A stretch of 64,000 bases of DNA, taken from assembly GCF_001625305.1 (NCBI RefSeq), contig NW_017804043.1, forward strand, positions 731,908 to 795,907, given 5' to 3'. The notes beneath the pieces were generated by a model. It was not told the DNA's origin, searched no databases, and saw nothing but the letters and a program-made list of their open reading frames with translations. This DNA comes from Branchiostoma belcheri. Lineage: Eukaryota; Chordata; Leptocardii; Amphioxiformes; Branchiostomatidae. Below, one piece after another: positions 21,601-36,600 of this stretch. How positions within the stretch are numbered: the first letter of the stretch is position 1; each line of letters opens with the position of its first letter. The translations under genes were made by a program, and so were the position numbers.

Positions 21601-24600
21601 TATCTGACATGGATGAACCCACCACCAAGCTGATAGGAGCACACGGCTACTGCACTCAGGTGAGGCAATGCTGGGACTGTTTAAGTGAAAGTGAAAGTGA
21701 TCTCGATCCAGTTTAGCTCATTGAAGAGTTAATCTTCCACTGGTCGTGACAGAGAAGACAGACGCTATGTACAGTATTTACAGGTTCATTGTACCGGGGA
21801 AATTCCCCCTAGCTCTTTTCGACAAGCACAATGAACAGTGGACCACAGTTAACGTCCCGTCCGAAGGACTGCGACCCTAAACAGTAGCGTGCATGTCGGG
21901 TGAGCGACATCAGCCGGGATTCGAACTCCCAACCTCTTAGTCCAGAGGGCTGGCAGGATCGCTCACCACTGGACTACACACGCTGTTTAAAAGAGACACC
22001 TAGTGATATCCACACAAACTGCATGCAAGTTGGGCTCTGTCCTTGGTGCTGAAATACACTTACACTGTCCCCTTAGTACTTTGCCATGTATTTGAAGCAT
22101 AGAATATTCTTTCTTTTTTTCAACACATTTCTGTAGCCTTGTCAACTTCATGTGGTATATTCTAAAAAGTTATTGTTTATTGATTAAAGTTGTTTTCCTT
22201 ATTTTTAATGAGAAGTAAATATTCACATATCTCTTATTATGATACTAAATGATATTGGTATCATGGAACAAACTACATGTATCTTTTTTTTAGTGTTAAA
22301 CAACATGTACTATCCTGTTAATACAATTATTTTATCAAAGGCACTTACTTTTTTACCTTTTTTTTAGATACATGTAGATTCTTTTCGTGATGTTGATTGA
22401 AATGAAAAGAGACGTCTACACTGACATTCCTCATGTAATTGAATGCCCAATACACTAACCTTTCTGCCTTAACTGCCTAACGACATTACATTCTCCACCA
22501 ATAAGCTTGACCCTAATGCTAAGTGACATTTCCTTCAACATTTGACTTGTAGATTGGCTGATAAGTATGACATTTCTGCCAGTAGTGATGAACTCAATCT
22601 ACACTGGGTCTGTCCCTGGTGCTGAACGGCATTTCTAGAAAATGATTTTCCATAATACTGAATGACATTTAAATCTAGCTTGCCCATGGTGATAAAATTT
22701 ACTCTGATGTTATGGCTCTGCCTGCCAATAACATTCCCAGAACACAGCAACCCACTGCCCCTTTGGCCTAAAAAAACATAGCCCTCAAAGGCTATGAGAT
22801 CCGTACTTATATAAAGATGCTATTGTAGAACCTTTATCTTTTATAATCATCTTTTATAATTATCTTTTTTAATTATCTTTTTACCTTTGATCATTATACT
22901 TATGTTCACCTTCACAGAGGGAAACATACTGTTCTTGCTCTTTTTCTGTTCTTCTTCAAACAAATAAGGTCAATGACCTGGACCGGATGTCTGTCACCAT
23001 GGTAACTGGTGCTGTAGCAGGCACCCTGTGATGCTGGATTATGTTATGTAGCAAGTGGCAGGACAGGGTTAGAGGGGCTGTTTTAGTGTTTTTGAGTTAA
23101 TGATTGTGTTGAGTAAGAATAAACAGCAGTATACCGGTAATTATTATAATAGTTTATTAGGTTATGTGAAGGTAAACATAATGCATTTAAAACTTTTTTT
23201 GTTGAACTTTTCTAGGAAATGGTGAACCTGTTCCTGACAGGCAAGGCCGTGTCTAACGTGTTTAATGACACAGTGGAGCTGGACTCGGGGNNNNNNNNNN
23301 NNNNNNNNNNNNNNNNNNNNNNNNNNNNNNNNNNNNNNNNNNNNNNNNNNNNNNNNCGGGGGGTGGGGAGACCATGATCCTCAGGGGGGTGGGGACCAGG
23401 AGCGAGATCGGACTGCTCTCACTGTTCGAGCACTACGGATCCTGCCAGGTAGGTTCTATCTGTATCTGTATAGCCAGTATAACTGCTCTTTGGCGTAACA
23501 CACCAGCTTCTGTATCTGTATAGCCGGTATAACCCCCCCTTCAGCGTAACACACCAGCTTCTGTATCTGTATAGCCGGTATAACCGCTCTTTGGCGCAAC
23601 ACACCAGCTTCTGTATCTGTATAGCCGGTATAACCACCCTTCAGCGTAACACACCAGCTTCTGTATCAGTATAGCCGGTATAACCGCCCTTTGGCAAAAC
23701 ACTCCAGATTGCAGGCACATGGCACAACATCAGTGGCTATATTACACTGAAGGACCTGTTACACCTTAACTTTGCACTGTAAATGTTGTTTTAGTGATAT
23801 CAAACAATGCAAATCATAAACAATAGAAATGGACAATATCATATGACATTTAGGCCCTATTTTCTTGGGACCACTGTTCACACAATCATGTAGAAACAAA
23901 TATGGTCAACCAAATATCTTTCAAATAAATTATTTTACATTTCTCTTTCTCTCATGCCATTTTCTTATGTAAAATGTTTTAAAGAATATTGCAAATTTCA
24001 AATGTACCAAAAGGAAGTTTTAACCCTCCCCAGGTTGGTACGTACATGAAGACCCCCCGGTTCCCTATCTGGGTGGTGTGCAGCGAGAGCCACTTCTCTG
24101 TTCTCTTCTGTCTGCGGAAGGAACTGGTGAATGACTGGAAGTACGAGCGGCGGTTTGACCTGTACTACTACGACGGTCTGGCCAGGCAGGACGAGCAAAT
24201 ACGACTCACTGTCGGTAAGGCCTTTTTGCGACATCTGTGTCAAGTTTGTTTCTTTGACATCAACTGAAAAGTTAAGATTCAGGTTGGGAGTCCATAGCAT
24301 CCAGGACATGGAAAGATATATATAAGTCAATTAAAATGTATGGCCACTTCCAAAGAATGGACAGTAAAAAGTGGCCTAGAAAGATTGTTACACTAGAAGT
24401 AGAAGGCCAAAACCCACAGGGGCATCTAAGAAAGAGATTGATGCACAACGTACGGAAGGATTTCCACCATCTAAATCTTTATAATCCTTTTCCCTTCTTT
24501 GTTCATTACTATCTTTTAAATCCATTAAAACTGATAGAGGCATTTTTACCTTTAGAAAACTGCAGCACATTTCTTAAAAATGCATGGGTCCATTTTGCTG

Positions 24601-27600
24601 TAAAGTGGATGAAAAAGGGAAAATATGGGGCAATCGCTCATTTCCTGTCATATTTGGGTCACCTGAGTTAGTACCAAATTGCACCACTCTAGGCCATTAT
24701 GGCACAGGTCCATCTGTTGAAAGCTTCCATGATTCAGATTCTTGCTGTAAGGCAGAAAATCTCATCCACAGTTCATAGTACACCAAATTGTGAAATTTGC
24801 AGTTTTTCTCTTCAATGCAAATTTATGGCACTGCAAATGTGTCTTCATCATCTTAAGTCAAGTTTAAAATGCAAGCAACAACTTTTCTGATGTTAGCATG
24901 AAAGTTCGTCTGAGTTGGTCAAATACATTAATGAAAATTAAACTGTTCTCGAACTCAAGAAAAATGACTCACGAGGAATTTTCATCCAAATTATTCGATC
25001 TTCATCAGCTTTCTGACCCGAGTGCTACGTAGACACAATTTTTCTTGAGTTGAAAACAGTTTAATTTTCATTATAAACTTTTCTGAGTTACAGCAATCTT
25101 TACACTGAATCTAACAGTTACGTGACAAGCCTTTGCTAATCTACTGACATGTACATGTACAAATGTATGTCTTGATTAACTTATGACCTTACAAGCTGCT
25201 ACATGTCATTCATTTAACGTGGAAATTTGACACCTTTTTCCGAAGGCCAATAAAAAATCAGGCATCCCCCATCTGTGAAACTGTGATAAGCCTCATTCAG
25301 CAAGACCTACAGATGTGCTAAGGCCTAGAAAATAAATGTTGTGTTTCCTGTTTCAGTCTTGAAAAAATTAGGTTTGGTAGGGATTATCTTTTTCTTTTCA
25401 CTTTTTTTTTAGACTGTTGATCTCTAGTTATCCAGGTTAACAAAGTAAAACTTGCAGGAGGACACTATGTTTTACGTATATATTCAATGTCAATGTTGGA
25501 AAACTGATTGTACAACATTTCATCACTCAGGTGTCAGATCATGGAGCTAGAAAAGATTGATCAGCTCGAAACATGCATGTCCCTTGCAGGGGTCCACAAA
25601 AGAAGTCTAGGGTCGGCAGTTTTTTCTAGGGTCGGTCAGGAAACATGAAACACAATCTTTTTATTCCTAGGCCTAATGTTAAAGCCATTTAATGGATGGG
25701 TTCCTCCAGGAAAAAGGTCAGGGTTTCAAAATTAACTTACATACATGCAGAAGACTCAATTTCCAGCTGTGAGGCTTTTATCGAGTCTTGGAAGCTCAAA
25801 GGACATTTTTGGCTGGAATTTTTCCAGTTTTTCTCACTGATTTTTGGGGATTGGCCAAGATTTGCAGACGACTGACCCTGTCTAAATTAGAAAAAAAAAG
25901 TTGACTCTCTGGTGACGTTGAAATTCTTTATCCTTTTTGCCATCAACAAACCTACATTTTAAGTGATTGGCTGATGTTTGAGGGGGGCCTTAATTATGAA
26001 AAAATGCAGTTGACTCCCTGGAAATTTTGAAATTCATCAACCTTTAAGGCATGCATATGCATCAGCAAATTTGTTCAAAGGTGACTGACCGTGTGACACC
26101 AGCATAATTTATTATACATTATGTAACTACAGGTCATCAACCCTTTTGAAAGCACATTTTTGTGATGGGATATTCGTGATTTGGGCTTTTAAGCTATACT
26201 CAGTCTGTAATAGATTCAGTAAAGTAAATCTGTTCGCCCTAAGTGCTTTTTCCTTGATAACAGCCATTCAACCTTAATCAGCATGCCTTCAGTACACACC
26301 TGCAAAAACTGTACTTTGCTGAAAAATATGCATGGATTATATAACATTAGCTCTCAGCACTACATGTATATATGTAGCTGGTGTGTTACGCCGAAAGGCG
26401 GTTATACCGGGTATACAGATACAGATATAGATCTATTGGGGTAAAAGACTGGCACATAAAAAAATCAAGGCCTTCTCTCTCTCAAGAATATTTATTTTGA
26501 ACATCCCGATATTTGAAAATTATAGACTGACTCTATAATCCATGTTATGTAATAACTGAAGAGGGTCCCTTTATGATGTGTTTTATGTTTATGGTCGCAC
26601 CTGCATCCATATATTGTCGTCAAGGATAGCATTTCTTGGAATTTCAAACTGAATTGTCAAAGGAGCGTGTCAATACCACACATAAGACATTTTCATCATG
26701 GCTCCTTTGACAATAAGCTGAAGTTAAAAGCATATAATATATTTCTGAGAAAAATAAGACAGTGATGTATTATTTATCAATCGAGGGAATGTCCTAGCTC
26801 CAAGTGTGTATCATGGAAACTTCCTTGTATATTTTAATGAATCCTTGGAATTAAAAGATTAAATCTGGACAATCTGCACAATCCCAGGAAATTCTGAGCA
26901 GAGCCCATAGACATAGATACACGTGACAAAGACGACAGCATAATATACAGAAATCTAAAATTTTGTGTTTGACTTGAGTCAGAGAACCATTTAATTTTCC
27001 TTATGGAATCATTCAGGTTTATCTTTCGGTGATTAATTATTATTTTTTCCCTTTTTTGTTTGACTGTAGACAACTTGCATCCGTATGAGCCACCAGGAGA
27101 GGGTGAGCTGGTCCCACCATTAGAGCACTGCATCAGGACCAAGTAAGTACTGTCAAAGGATCAATCAATTAATCAATAACCAATAATCAATCAATCAAAC
27201 AAACAACCAAACAAACAATCAATCAATCAACAGCATATTATTAAGTTCATTTGTAAGACTTACAATAAAATGTAGTTTAAACTTTGTAATGCTTGGTATT
27301 CGTTTGTTGGAAAAACTTACAGGACACAAAATCAATCAATCAATCAATCAGGTAATTTAAGATTGATCAACAGTATGTACTAAATTCATTTGTGTTTGTA
27401 TTACCAGTCCTACCTTCCACTTAGTGATGTACTGGTCTATTCTTTCTTGATCATATCGTCCCATCTTTTCCATTGCCAATACTACATATAGTTAATTCCT
27501 CTTTCTTTCTCCCTGTACCGTTCCTTGTATTATAATTTGGCTACTCCCGATGATTGTGACACATGACATTGACAATATACCACTTTTAAATTAGTTTCTG

Positions 27601-30600
27601 TGTCTTCACTCAGTTGTTACAGGAGGTCTCCATTTGGACCCAAGTTTTGCTTCACTCCATTCTGTACCTACATTTTTTTATTATTACTAACCATCTGATT
27701 CATTATTATAGCAGAATTCTAGCACTTTATACTAATAACAGAGAACCATCACACATAACAAGCAGTGATATACAACACTGACAATGACTTTGACATGCCT
27801 TTCAGTACAACTGTAATAATACGCAGCTTGTAAAATGGAATCAAATGTCAACTTAACAATTCACCATAACTTCATAAAGCAATGCAATCTAACTGGTTGT
27901 TTCATTGCTGGCTCCAGGCTGTCTGAAAGGCCTTTTATAAGTGGCTAATAATTCTGTATACAGGCTAATACGTTACATACTTACCAGTGTTTTAATACTC
28001 AGGGGTTTTGTGAGTGTTATTTGAAATGATTTCCATCTCTTTTGCACAATGGAAAAGTCAGAAGTTGTCTGCCAGGATACTTTTTGATTGAATTAGAAGG
28101 TCAGGATCTTTTTTCTAGAGGAGATTTATTCTGTTTTTTATGGTATCATACCATAAACCTTTTTGGTACTGGTATCTTTTCTTATGCCAGCCAGGTGGCA
28201 AATGGTAACTGTCTGGCCAATTTGATTTTGATCCTTTTTAGAGGAGAATTGTTTCATGTTATATAGTATTATAAAGTTTTTATTGTATTACAAAATTTTA
28301 AAATATTTTGCTCTCTAAGCGAAGGTTTAGGCTTTGGCTTGTTTTTGACATTTTAGACATTTTATCAGTTTTTTTTTGTACTGTTTTTTTTTTGCCAGCT
28401 GGGTGGCAAATGATAACTGTCTTGCCAATTTGATGTTGTCTTACAGCTACATGTAGAAAAAGATTTGCTCCTAGATTAGAAATTAGTTTGTTATTTCTGG
28501 CCTGTCTACCATGAAATCATCATATCCCCAACACATGATTATATGGAGTACATATAATTTGTGCATTCATGCACAAAATGAATAATATTATAAAGAAGTC
28601 CAATTATCACTCGTGATAGATAATTTGAGAAGCATTGATTTTCTTAGTGCCAAGAATTAGACACAAAAAAACACCAGATTCTTGTCACAATCACATAGTA
28701 ATAAATAAGATTCACAAATTTTGTAATTAAGACCAATAGACATCATATTAAGATTTGTTAAGACAGAAAGTCACTTGTAATTACAGTACAATTTGGTCAC
28801 TAATGCAAGGTTTTATAACAGTGTTAGATCCTAATGCTGAATGATACTTACTGGATATATTGCTTCTGTGGTAGCTGCCTTTGATCTATAAGTGAGAAAA
28901 CAAGATCCTGGATGCGTGACAAATTTTGTTTCAATGACTCATGAAACTCATTTTTGGATATAGTAGCCTTATTCTATGGTCGACTTTGATACTGACTGTT
29001 CATTTTACAGATTCTAAAGTATTGTTCTCGGTGACTGAGTTAGTTGTGGGTTTGTCTCTCTGTCTGTCTTATATAATTCTAGGAGCATTTTGGAGGTATT
29101 GTCAGAACCTGAATATTGTACATGAGACTATTCACTGATGTGCACAATATGTTGTTTGCTTTTTTCAAATAAAAAGACTGGAGCAGGCAAATTTAGGAAA
29201 CAAGAAACTAAATGGCCAATCAGTATTACATGTATGATAGGATAGAAGCTCTGAGGAAGGTAAGAGTCAATACACAAAGCCAGTTTGAGAGTGTGGCCTA
29301 AATCCATTCTAAATTAACTTGACTCACGACTTCAAGGCTTTCCGATTGAGTTTTAACCAGAGTTATTATGGCTTCACCACAAAGTGGTGAAGACATATTG
29401 TGTTCCCTCATGTTTCTCCTTCTCCTCCTCCTGCCATTTCTTTAAAGGGATTCAACTCAGCCGTTTTTCAGCCAAATGACCTGAAATTTGGCATGGACGT
29501 AGAGTGGGCCAATACCCAGACGCCTTTTTTTCATTTTTTTGAAAAATTGTTTTATTTGGGTTTTTTGGCCATTTTCAGGCAAAAAATATACATTTTGGGA
29601 TCTGGAGCCCTGGTACTAAAACCAAATGACCTGAAATTTGGTATGGGGATACGTTGGACATATGTCTGCAAAACCTAATTCAAGCTTTTGACATACACCA
29701 CTTTAAAATTGTGAAAAATAGGGCTTTTTGGCTATTTTTGGACCAAAAATGTACATTTTTGGCTCCTGTGCCCTAATATTAAATCGGAATGACCTGAAAT
29801 TCGGTATGGGGATACCTTGGACACATGTCCAAAGAATGTCATTCACGCTTTTGACATACACCACTTTAAAATTATGTAAAATAGGGCTTTTTGGCTATTT
29901 CCGGCATTGGAAGATTCCATTGCTGCATGGGGGTATAGACTATTGGCAGCCATCGTGGGATAGATCCATTTTCGGTATGGGGGATGTGGTGAAGCCATCT
30001 GCTGCATTTGCTCCTAAGCAAATGTCGGCCTTTCTAGTTATATAAGAGTTCTTACTCAGTACTTCAATGGATTATGCTGTACGTTGTTGGTACTTGATCA
30101 AGAGGGTTTGCTTTCCGGCATTACAGCAGACACAAGCTTGTTATTATGTATTTAGGTCACTTGAAGTAAACTTAAGCATAGTTTCCAATGTCAAGCACTT
30201 TTAGAAGTTCCAGCTTTAGGCTCTTCAACTGAGAGTCAGTAGGAAAATGCATGAATGCAATCATGAATATTAAAATCAATAATGAATACAACAAGAAGTT
30301 CACAAAAATTCTAAATATTTCCTCTATTATATTCTCACTGTTAAATATGTCAGATCTCATACCTACATGTAGAGTGTTATTATAATTATATAAATGACTT
30401 TAAACTTCTCCTTTTCATCAGGGTGACTGATGAAGTCACTAGCAACAGTTTTTACAGTAATAAGATATAGCACAGATTCTGATCAGAAGCAAATTGTTTT
30501 CAGACACTCTAAATTACAAAATAATCTAGTTTTTCCCTTCAGGATGGTTCTTTAGAGAAGAATTAATCCAGTTTTTGCGTGCGAGAGCCTGATTTGAATG

Positions 30601-33600
30601 ATACCCAGTCCCAAATGCTCCTCCTTCTCGGAAAACTTAATTGGACGCTCAGTTTTACTTCGAAAAGCAATTTTCTAAAATTGCCCCCACCAGCGCATGG
30701 CTGAGTGTCCATCCTAGCTTAACAACAGATGAGCAACACAGTTGACCTACATAAAACGTGAGGCCTAGGAAAAAAAACGGTAGTGTTTCCTGTTTCAGTC
30801 CGGAAAAAATTATTAGGGTCCGTAGGTAGGGATTATCTTTTTTTGTTCTTTTTTAAACAATTTTTTTAGACTTCAGTGATATCTATATAGGGGTCCAACT
30901 TATACAATACAGTTTAACATTATTATAGTAAAACTTGCATGAGGACACTTTTATTTTCGATGTCAGAAAGAAAATGAATGGTACAATGTTTTATAATTCA
31001 GGTGTCAGATCATGGAGCTAGAAAAGGTTGATCAGTTCGAAAAATGTCCCTTGCAGGGGTCTACACCCAAAAAAAGGCTAGTGTCGGCGGATTTTTCTAG
31101 AGTCGGTTGGGAAACAGAAAACACAACATTTTTTTTCCTAGGCCTGACCAACTCATCACTACCTGTTACATGTACCAATTTATTACCAAATGATACCTTA
31201 AAGCAGTACCCTCTAGGGCTGTACTTAAGAAAAATTATTGCATTTCCAAAATTGCTGCCTCTAGAAAAGAGTGACTATCCTTGTCACATTAAATGCCACC
31301 AACCTATCACTACTTGTTCTCTTACTAGATGAAGCCCCAAATAAGTACCCTCTAAGCTCAAACTAATGAAAGAAATGATTGTGTTGACGTCATGATTTAA
31401 TGACTAACCCTGTATAATCTATATGCCGCTAGTCCTGTCATTTGTGACTGTCAGACTTCATAAATTCTGTTAATCGTGAAATTATGTGGTTTTATGTTTG
31501 CCATTTTCACAGTTACTTATTACAGGTGAGCTTCTGCCATATTCATTGCATTACTGTATCACAGCAGTTAATTCAAATGCAAGCTTAAAACACCATCAAA
31601 CCTCTCCACCTCCTACTATATGAAATTTAGCCCTTGCAAACGTAATTGATTTAAGGTAAACAGGTTTTCTAGGTTGCCAGGCAATAAGAATACTTAGGAA
31701 GCATGTAAGCTTGTAAACTTATGAAACTTATTAGAAATGAATCTGCACTGTCTGGAAGATCTGATTTATCACATTTAACATTATAGCAGGTACTATTGGT
31801 GCGCCAGCCTTTTTCATTTTATGTCTAATAAAGGTTTTGTATTTGTTAGTAGTACCTGTATTAACTTTACGTTTTTGTTTCATTAGCAAAGGATCCTTGT
31901 AATTTACATGCTTTCTGTCCAATGCTCACAAATCTATGTAAATAAAAAAAATGAATCTGTTTTTAAACCTGAGAGCAATACATAGTTCGGTTCATGAACT
32001 CTCATTCGAAGTAGCTAGGAGCTTGCATGTTTTGGCACAGTACCAATTGTTTGGTCTCGCATAATGTGCCTTACAATTTGTGTAATGTGTTGTAAGTAGC
32101 ACCCATGCTGGCATTCAAGTTTTCCCCCAGCTAGCATGAACTTTAGCGTGTCGCATTGTACATGTCTCACTAGTATTGCCGGTAATTACAAGTTCTGTGT
32201 ACAATCGCGAACTCTGCACAGACCTAACAGTCTTTAAGAGTCAACAGGGTTACCTTATAACTTCTGAATCTCAACCCAGGAGTCACAGTCCTTCACCTGT
32301 ATTTGTTCAGAGTTAGTGATTTTTAATGTGTCTCACCCTACTTGTCTCACTTGTATTACCGCTAGTTATTTTCGTGTACATTTGCGAACTCTGGTCAGAC
32401 CTAGCAGTCTTTATACTATGAAAGGGTCATAAAATGTCAGCCAACAGAGTAGGTGTCTACTAATTTACTTTGGTTCTCAACCTAGTAGTTAAAGTCCTTC
32501 ACCCTTCAAGTTATTTGTTCAGAGTTCAGAGTTATAGCTAATTTGTGTTAGGGTCACATCTCTGTACAATATTATTGTAGACTCTGCATAGACCTAACAG
32601 TCTTTAAGAGCCAACAGGGTTACCTTATAATTTACTTCGAATGTCAACCCAGTAGTCAAAGTCCTTCACCCTTATTTGTTCAGAGTTCATGAACAGTGGT
32701 GTCACACCCTATACATGTCTCCCTTGTATTACCGCTAATTAGTTTACTAATTAGTGTACAATCGCGAACTCTGGTCAGACCTAGCAGTCTTTATACTATG
32801 AAAGGGTCATAAAATGTCAGCCAACAGAGTAGTTGTCATCTTCCAATTTACTTTGAATCTCAACTCAGTCCTTCACCCTTATTTGTTCAGAGTTCAGAGT
32901 TATAGCTAATTTGTGTTAGGGTTACGTCTCTGTACAAATGTAAGCTCTGGCCAGACCTAGCAGTCTTTAAGAGCCAACAGGGTCACCTAATTTACTATAA
33001 ATCTCAACCCAGGAGTCAAAGCCCTTCAGCCTTATTTGTTGAGAGTTCATAAACAGTGGTGTCACACCCTACTTGTCTCACTTGTGTACTGCTAAGAAGT
33101 TCTGTGTACAATCGCGAACTCTGCACAGACCTAACAGTCTTTATACTATGAAAGGGTCATAAAATGTCAGCCAACAGAGTAGTTGTCTACTAATAAATTT
33201 ACTTTGAATCTCAACCCAGTAGTTAAAGTTGACACCCTACATGTCTCACTTGTATTACCGGTAATTATTTCAGTGTACAATTGCAAACTCTGGTCAGACC
33301 TAACAGTCTTTATACTATGAGAAGGTCATAAGTTTTAGCGAACAGGTTGTTTTAACTTGCTTTGAATCTCAACCCAGTAGTTATACCAAGTAAGTCCTTC
33401 ACCTTTATCGGTTGGGAGTTCAGAGTCTCAGAATCTCTCTTAGTGAACATTGACGGCATTTTGAAAATCAGCACAGTAGCAATATGTAAGCCCTGGATAA
33501 CTGGAATAAATGGAAAATTTAATGGGTTTACCATCAGTTAATCAAGTCGCAGCTTAAAATGTAGCGAACTGCAGGTTATTTCAAACGCTACATGCACCAA

Positions 33601-36600
33601 TGGAGGTATGAAAATAAGTACTACTAGATGCATCAATCCTTGACTTGTTAAGTTTTTTTTTTATACCAACATTTCATGACTAGAAATGGTGACGGCACAC
33701 TCAAGTTATATCAAGTTATTTTGTTATGCCGCCACCAACACAGGGTACAAGTACAGGACAGGGCAATACTCATTTTCACTTAAGTTAAGTGAGAAAAGTC
33801 GTGTAAAGTACCTTTCCCGAGGGCACAAGATCGTTGGCATGTCAGGACTCGAACCCGGGACCTCTTGCTTCCAAGTCGAGCACTCTGCCGGTACACCACA
33901 CGACCCCATGGTACATGTAAACTTGAAAAGTTGAAATGGTATTCAGCTGTTGATCTCCGAAAATAACGTATCCAATCTATGGACGATAAATTTTGTATGT
34001 GATCAGAAAATCAATGCATAATTGCAGCCATAACCTGCCTGATCCATTATGGTAAAAAGCTCGTCAGAAGTCATAAAGACGTAATTTTAAAGTATTTATG
34101 GCTGCCAAATGGAGCATTCATCAGAACTTATTTCAGCATGCATTTTTCTGCTCAGTATATGCACTTTGACCCACTTTTCGATTGTAGTTAACAGGAAAAC
34201 TTGCAAGGTCTGCAAAATATTGAATTTAGTTACAATCTACTACTACTATGGCCACTGTCAACAAAAGTCTTGAAGGATGATGATTTTTTTCTCTCCGTGA
34301 TTATTATTGTATGTGGTTATGTCCATGGTGCTGAATATGTGGCTGTTACGATATTGGATGTTTCTTACTTCTATTACATCAAAAGTAGCTCAATACTGAT
34401 CAGGCAGTGTCCATGGACAGAACGTATCAACTATACAAACACATGGTCGCAGCTGTCAATATATAAAGAAAACAAAGTTCTCACGATGCATAATATTGCA
34501 GCTATAACCTGCCTGGTCCATTATGGTAAAAAACTCATCAGAAATCATAAAGACGTCATTTTAAAGTATTTATGGGAGCCAAATGGAGCATCCATCAGAA
34601 TTATTTTCAGCATGCATTTTACTGCTCAGGATGCACTTTGACCCACTTTTCAATTATAGTTTACAGGAAAACTTGTGAGGTCTGCAAAATACTGGCATGG
34701 TGGCCTTGAAAAGGTGTACTTAGGTCCGCCTGTTTCACCATGCCTTCCATGTACATGTGTATGTGGTGAATTGTAAAAAATAAATAAATAAATTGAATTT
34801 AGTGATAGTCTCCTACTACTACTACCACATGATTGTGTGGTTGTGCCCACATCACTGATTGTGTGGCTGTGTCCCTGGTGCTGATTTTGTGGCTGTCATA
34901 AAGTTGGATATGTTTTGTTTGGATGATGTTTGGATATGTTGTATAACTGTGGGGTCGTGTGGCACAATGGCAGCGTGCGCAACTCGGAATCAAGAGGTCC
35001 CGGGTTTGAGTCCTGACATGCCACCGATCTTGTACCCTTGGGAAAGGCACTTCACACAACTTTCCCCACTAGACTCAAGTGAAAATGAGTATTGTCTGTC
35101 CAGTATTCGTTTATATGTGTGGGACACAACACCAGCAACAGCTGCCTCTGCTCCACGTGTATTGCATTGTTGCAATTTCAATAAAATCAAATCAAATCAA
35201 ACTGTCTTCTAGATGCGACAATAATTACATTGAGAATAGTTCGCTACTTCAAGTGGTGTCCATTGACAGAACACACCAGCCATACAAACACATGGCGGCA
35301 GCTGTCAAACCTTAAAAGAAAACAAAGAACTCATACAAGCACTGGACATCATGAAAAGGCTCCTGATGTCTTTGATGATAATGAGTTTAATATACACTTG
35401 TAGAGAAAGAATACTTGAGACCTTTTTCTAGTTTGATAACACTGAAACTTGTAACAGCTGTTTCTTCTTATTTTCTGGGCTGGTACATTCATAATCTTGT
35501 GTGCCATTTCTAATAACATTTGTAGGGATTCGAAAAAAGGATGGGCAGAATTCTATACCTCATTGCACATTTAATTTTGCCACCGTTGCCTCGAATTCAC
35601 AGAAGAAGGGAAAAGATGTAGTTCTTTTACGTTATTGGGTGAGACAACTGTTTTGAATGCAATACATTGTACATAATATATTAGATGGCTACCACAAAAC
35701 TACAAACATGAAACAGTCACAAATATTTCACAACTTACTGTAGTTAATCTACTAAACCTCTTATTTCCGCCACCTTCCTACCATGGTAACTCTATAATAC
35801 CACTTTAAGAGAATTGTGACGCTAGCAGACTTTCATCAATTCCTCTAATACCCCTAAACACACTATTTCATTAAAACAAAGCCTACAGCAGCTAATACAG
35901 TTTTCAGGCAGAGCAATGACCAAGGATTTGAAACCTGAGACCTCTTAGTCACAATTGCCTATCCCTTGTATAACAGAATTGTGACGCTAGCAGATTTTTC
36001 TCAATTCTTCTAATACTCCTAAACACACTATTTCATTAAAACAAAGCCCACTGCAGCTAATACAGTTTTCAGGCTGAGCAATGACCGAGGATTTGAACCC
36101 TGAGACCTCCTAGTCGCAATTGCCAAGCCAACAAATGAACTCTGTTGTGTCGTGATCCCGATCTTTGCTACTTCATTGTACTTGAACGACTCCGAAGCTG
36201 GCTTCATTTTCACAATCGACCCGCTCTTATTCTCCAGTCAAAACCAATTTTGCGGACTGTGCCTGAGTCTATTTCAGCTCGCAAACAAGTTTGATCTGAG
36301 CCACTGAACACAATTAGATCTCCATACTCAGTTAGGAAGTTGACTTGTTGGACCTGACTTCTTGCCGTGTGTGTCAACTTGATCATGGAAACTGCTTAAG
36401 TTTGTAATCAGTGTTTTTGCACTTAGGAACATGACTTCTTGCCGTGTGCATCAACTTTTGTCCAACGGTTTGATTTAAGGGAAATTCTCCACAATTTGCA
36501 ATGTAGGGTCATGGAAAGTGCTGTCTCCAATCAGTGTTTTAGCTAGCATAGGGGCCCTTATGCTGTGATTTGGACTCCCTAGTGAACACAATTAGATCTC

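Noticed and set aside
23216..23448. MINDY4 as a pseudogene because exon 15 changes frame
   Set aside because: The frame change spans an N run of arbitrary length; both halves are highly conserved and all other exons are intact.
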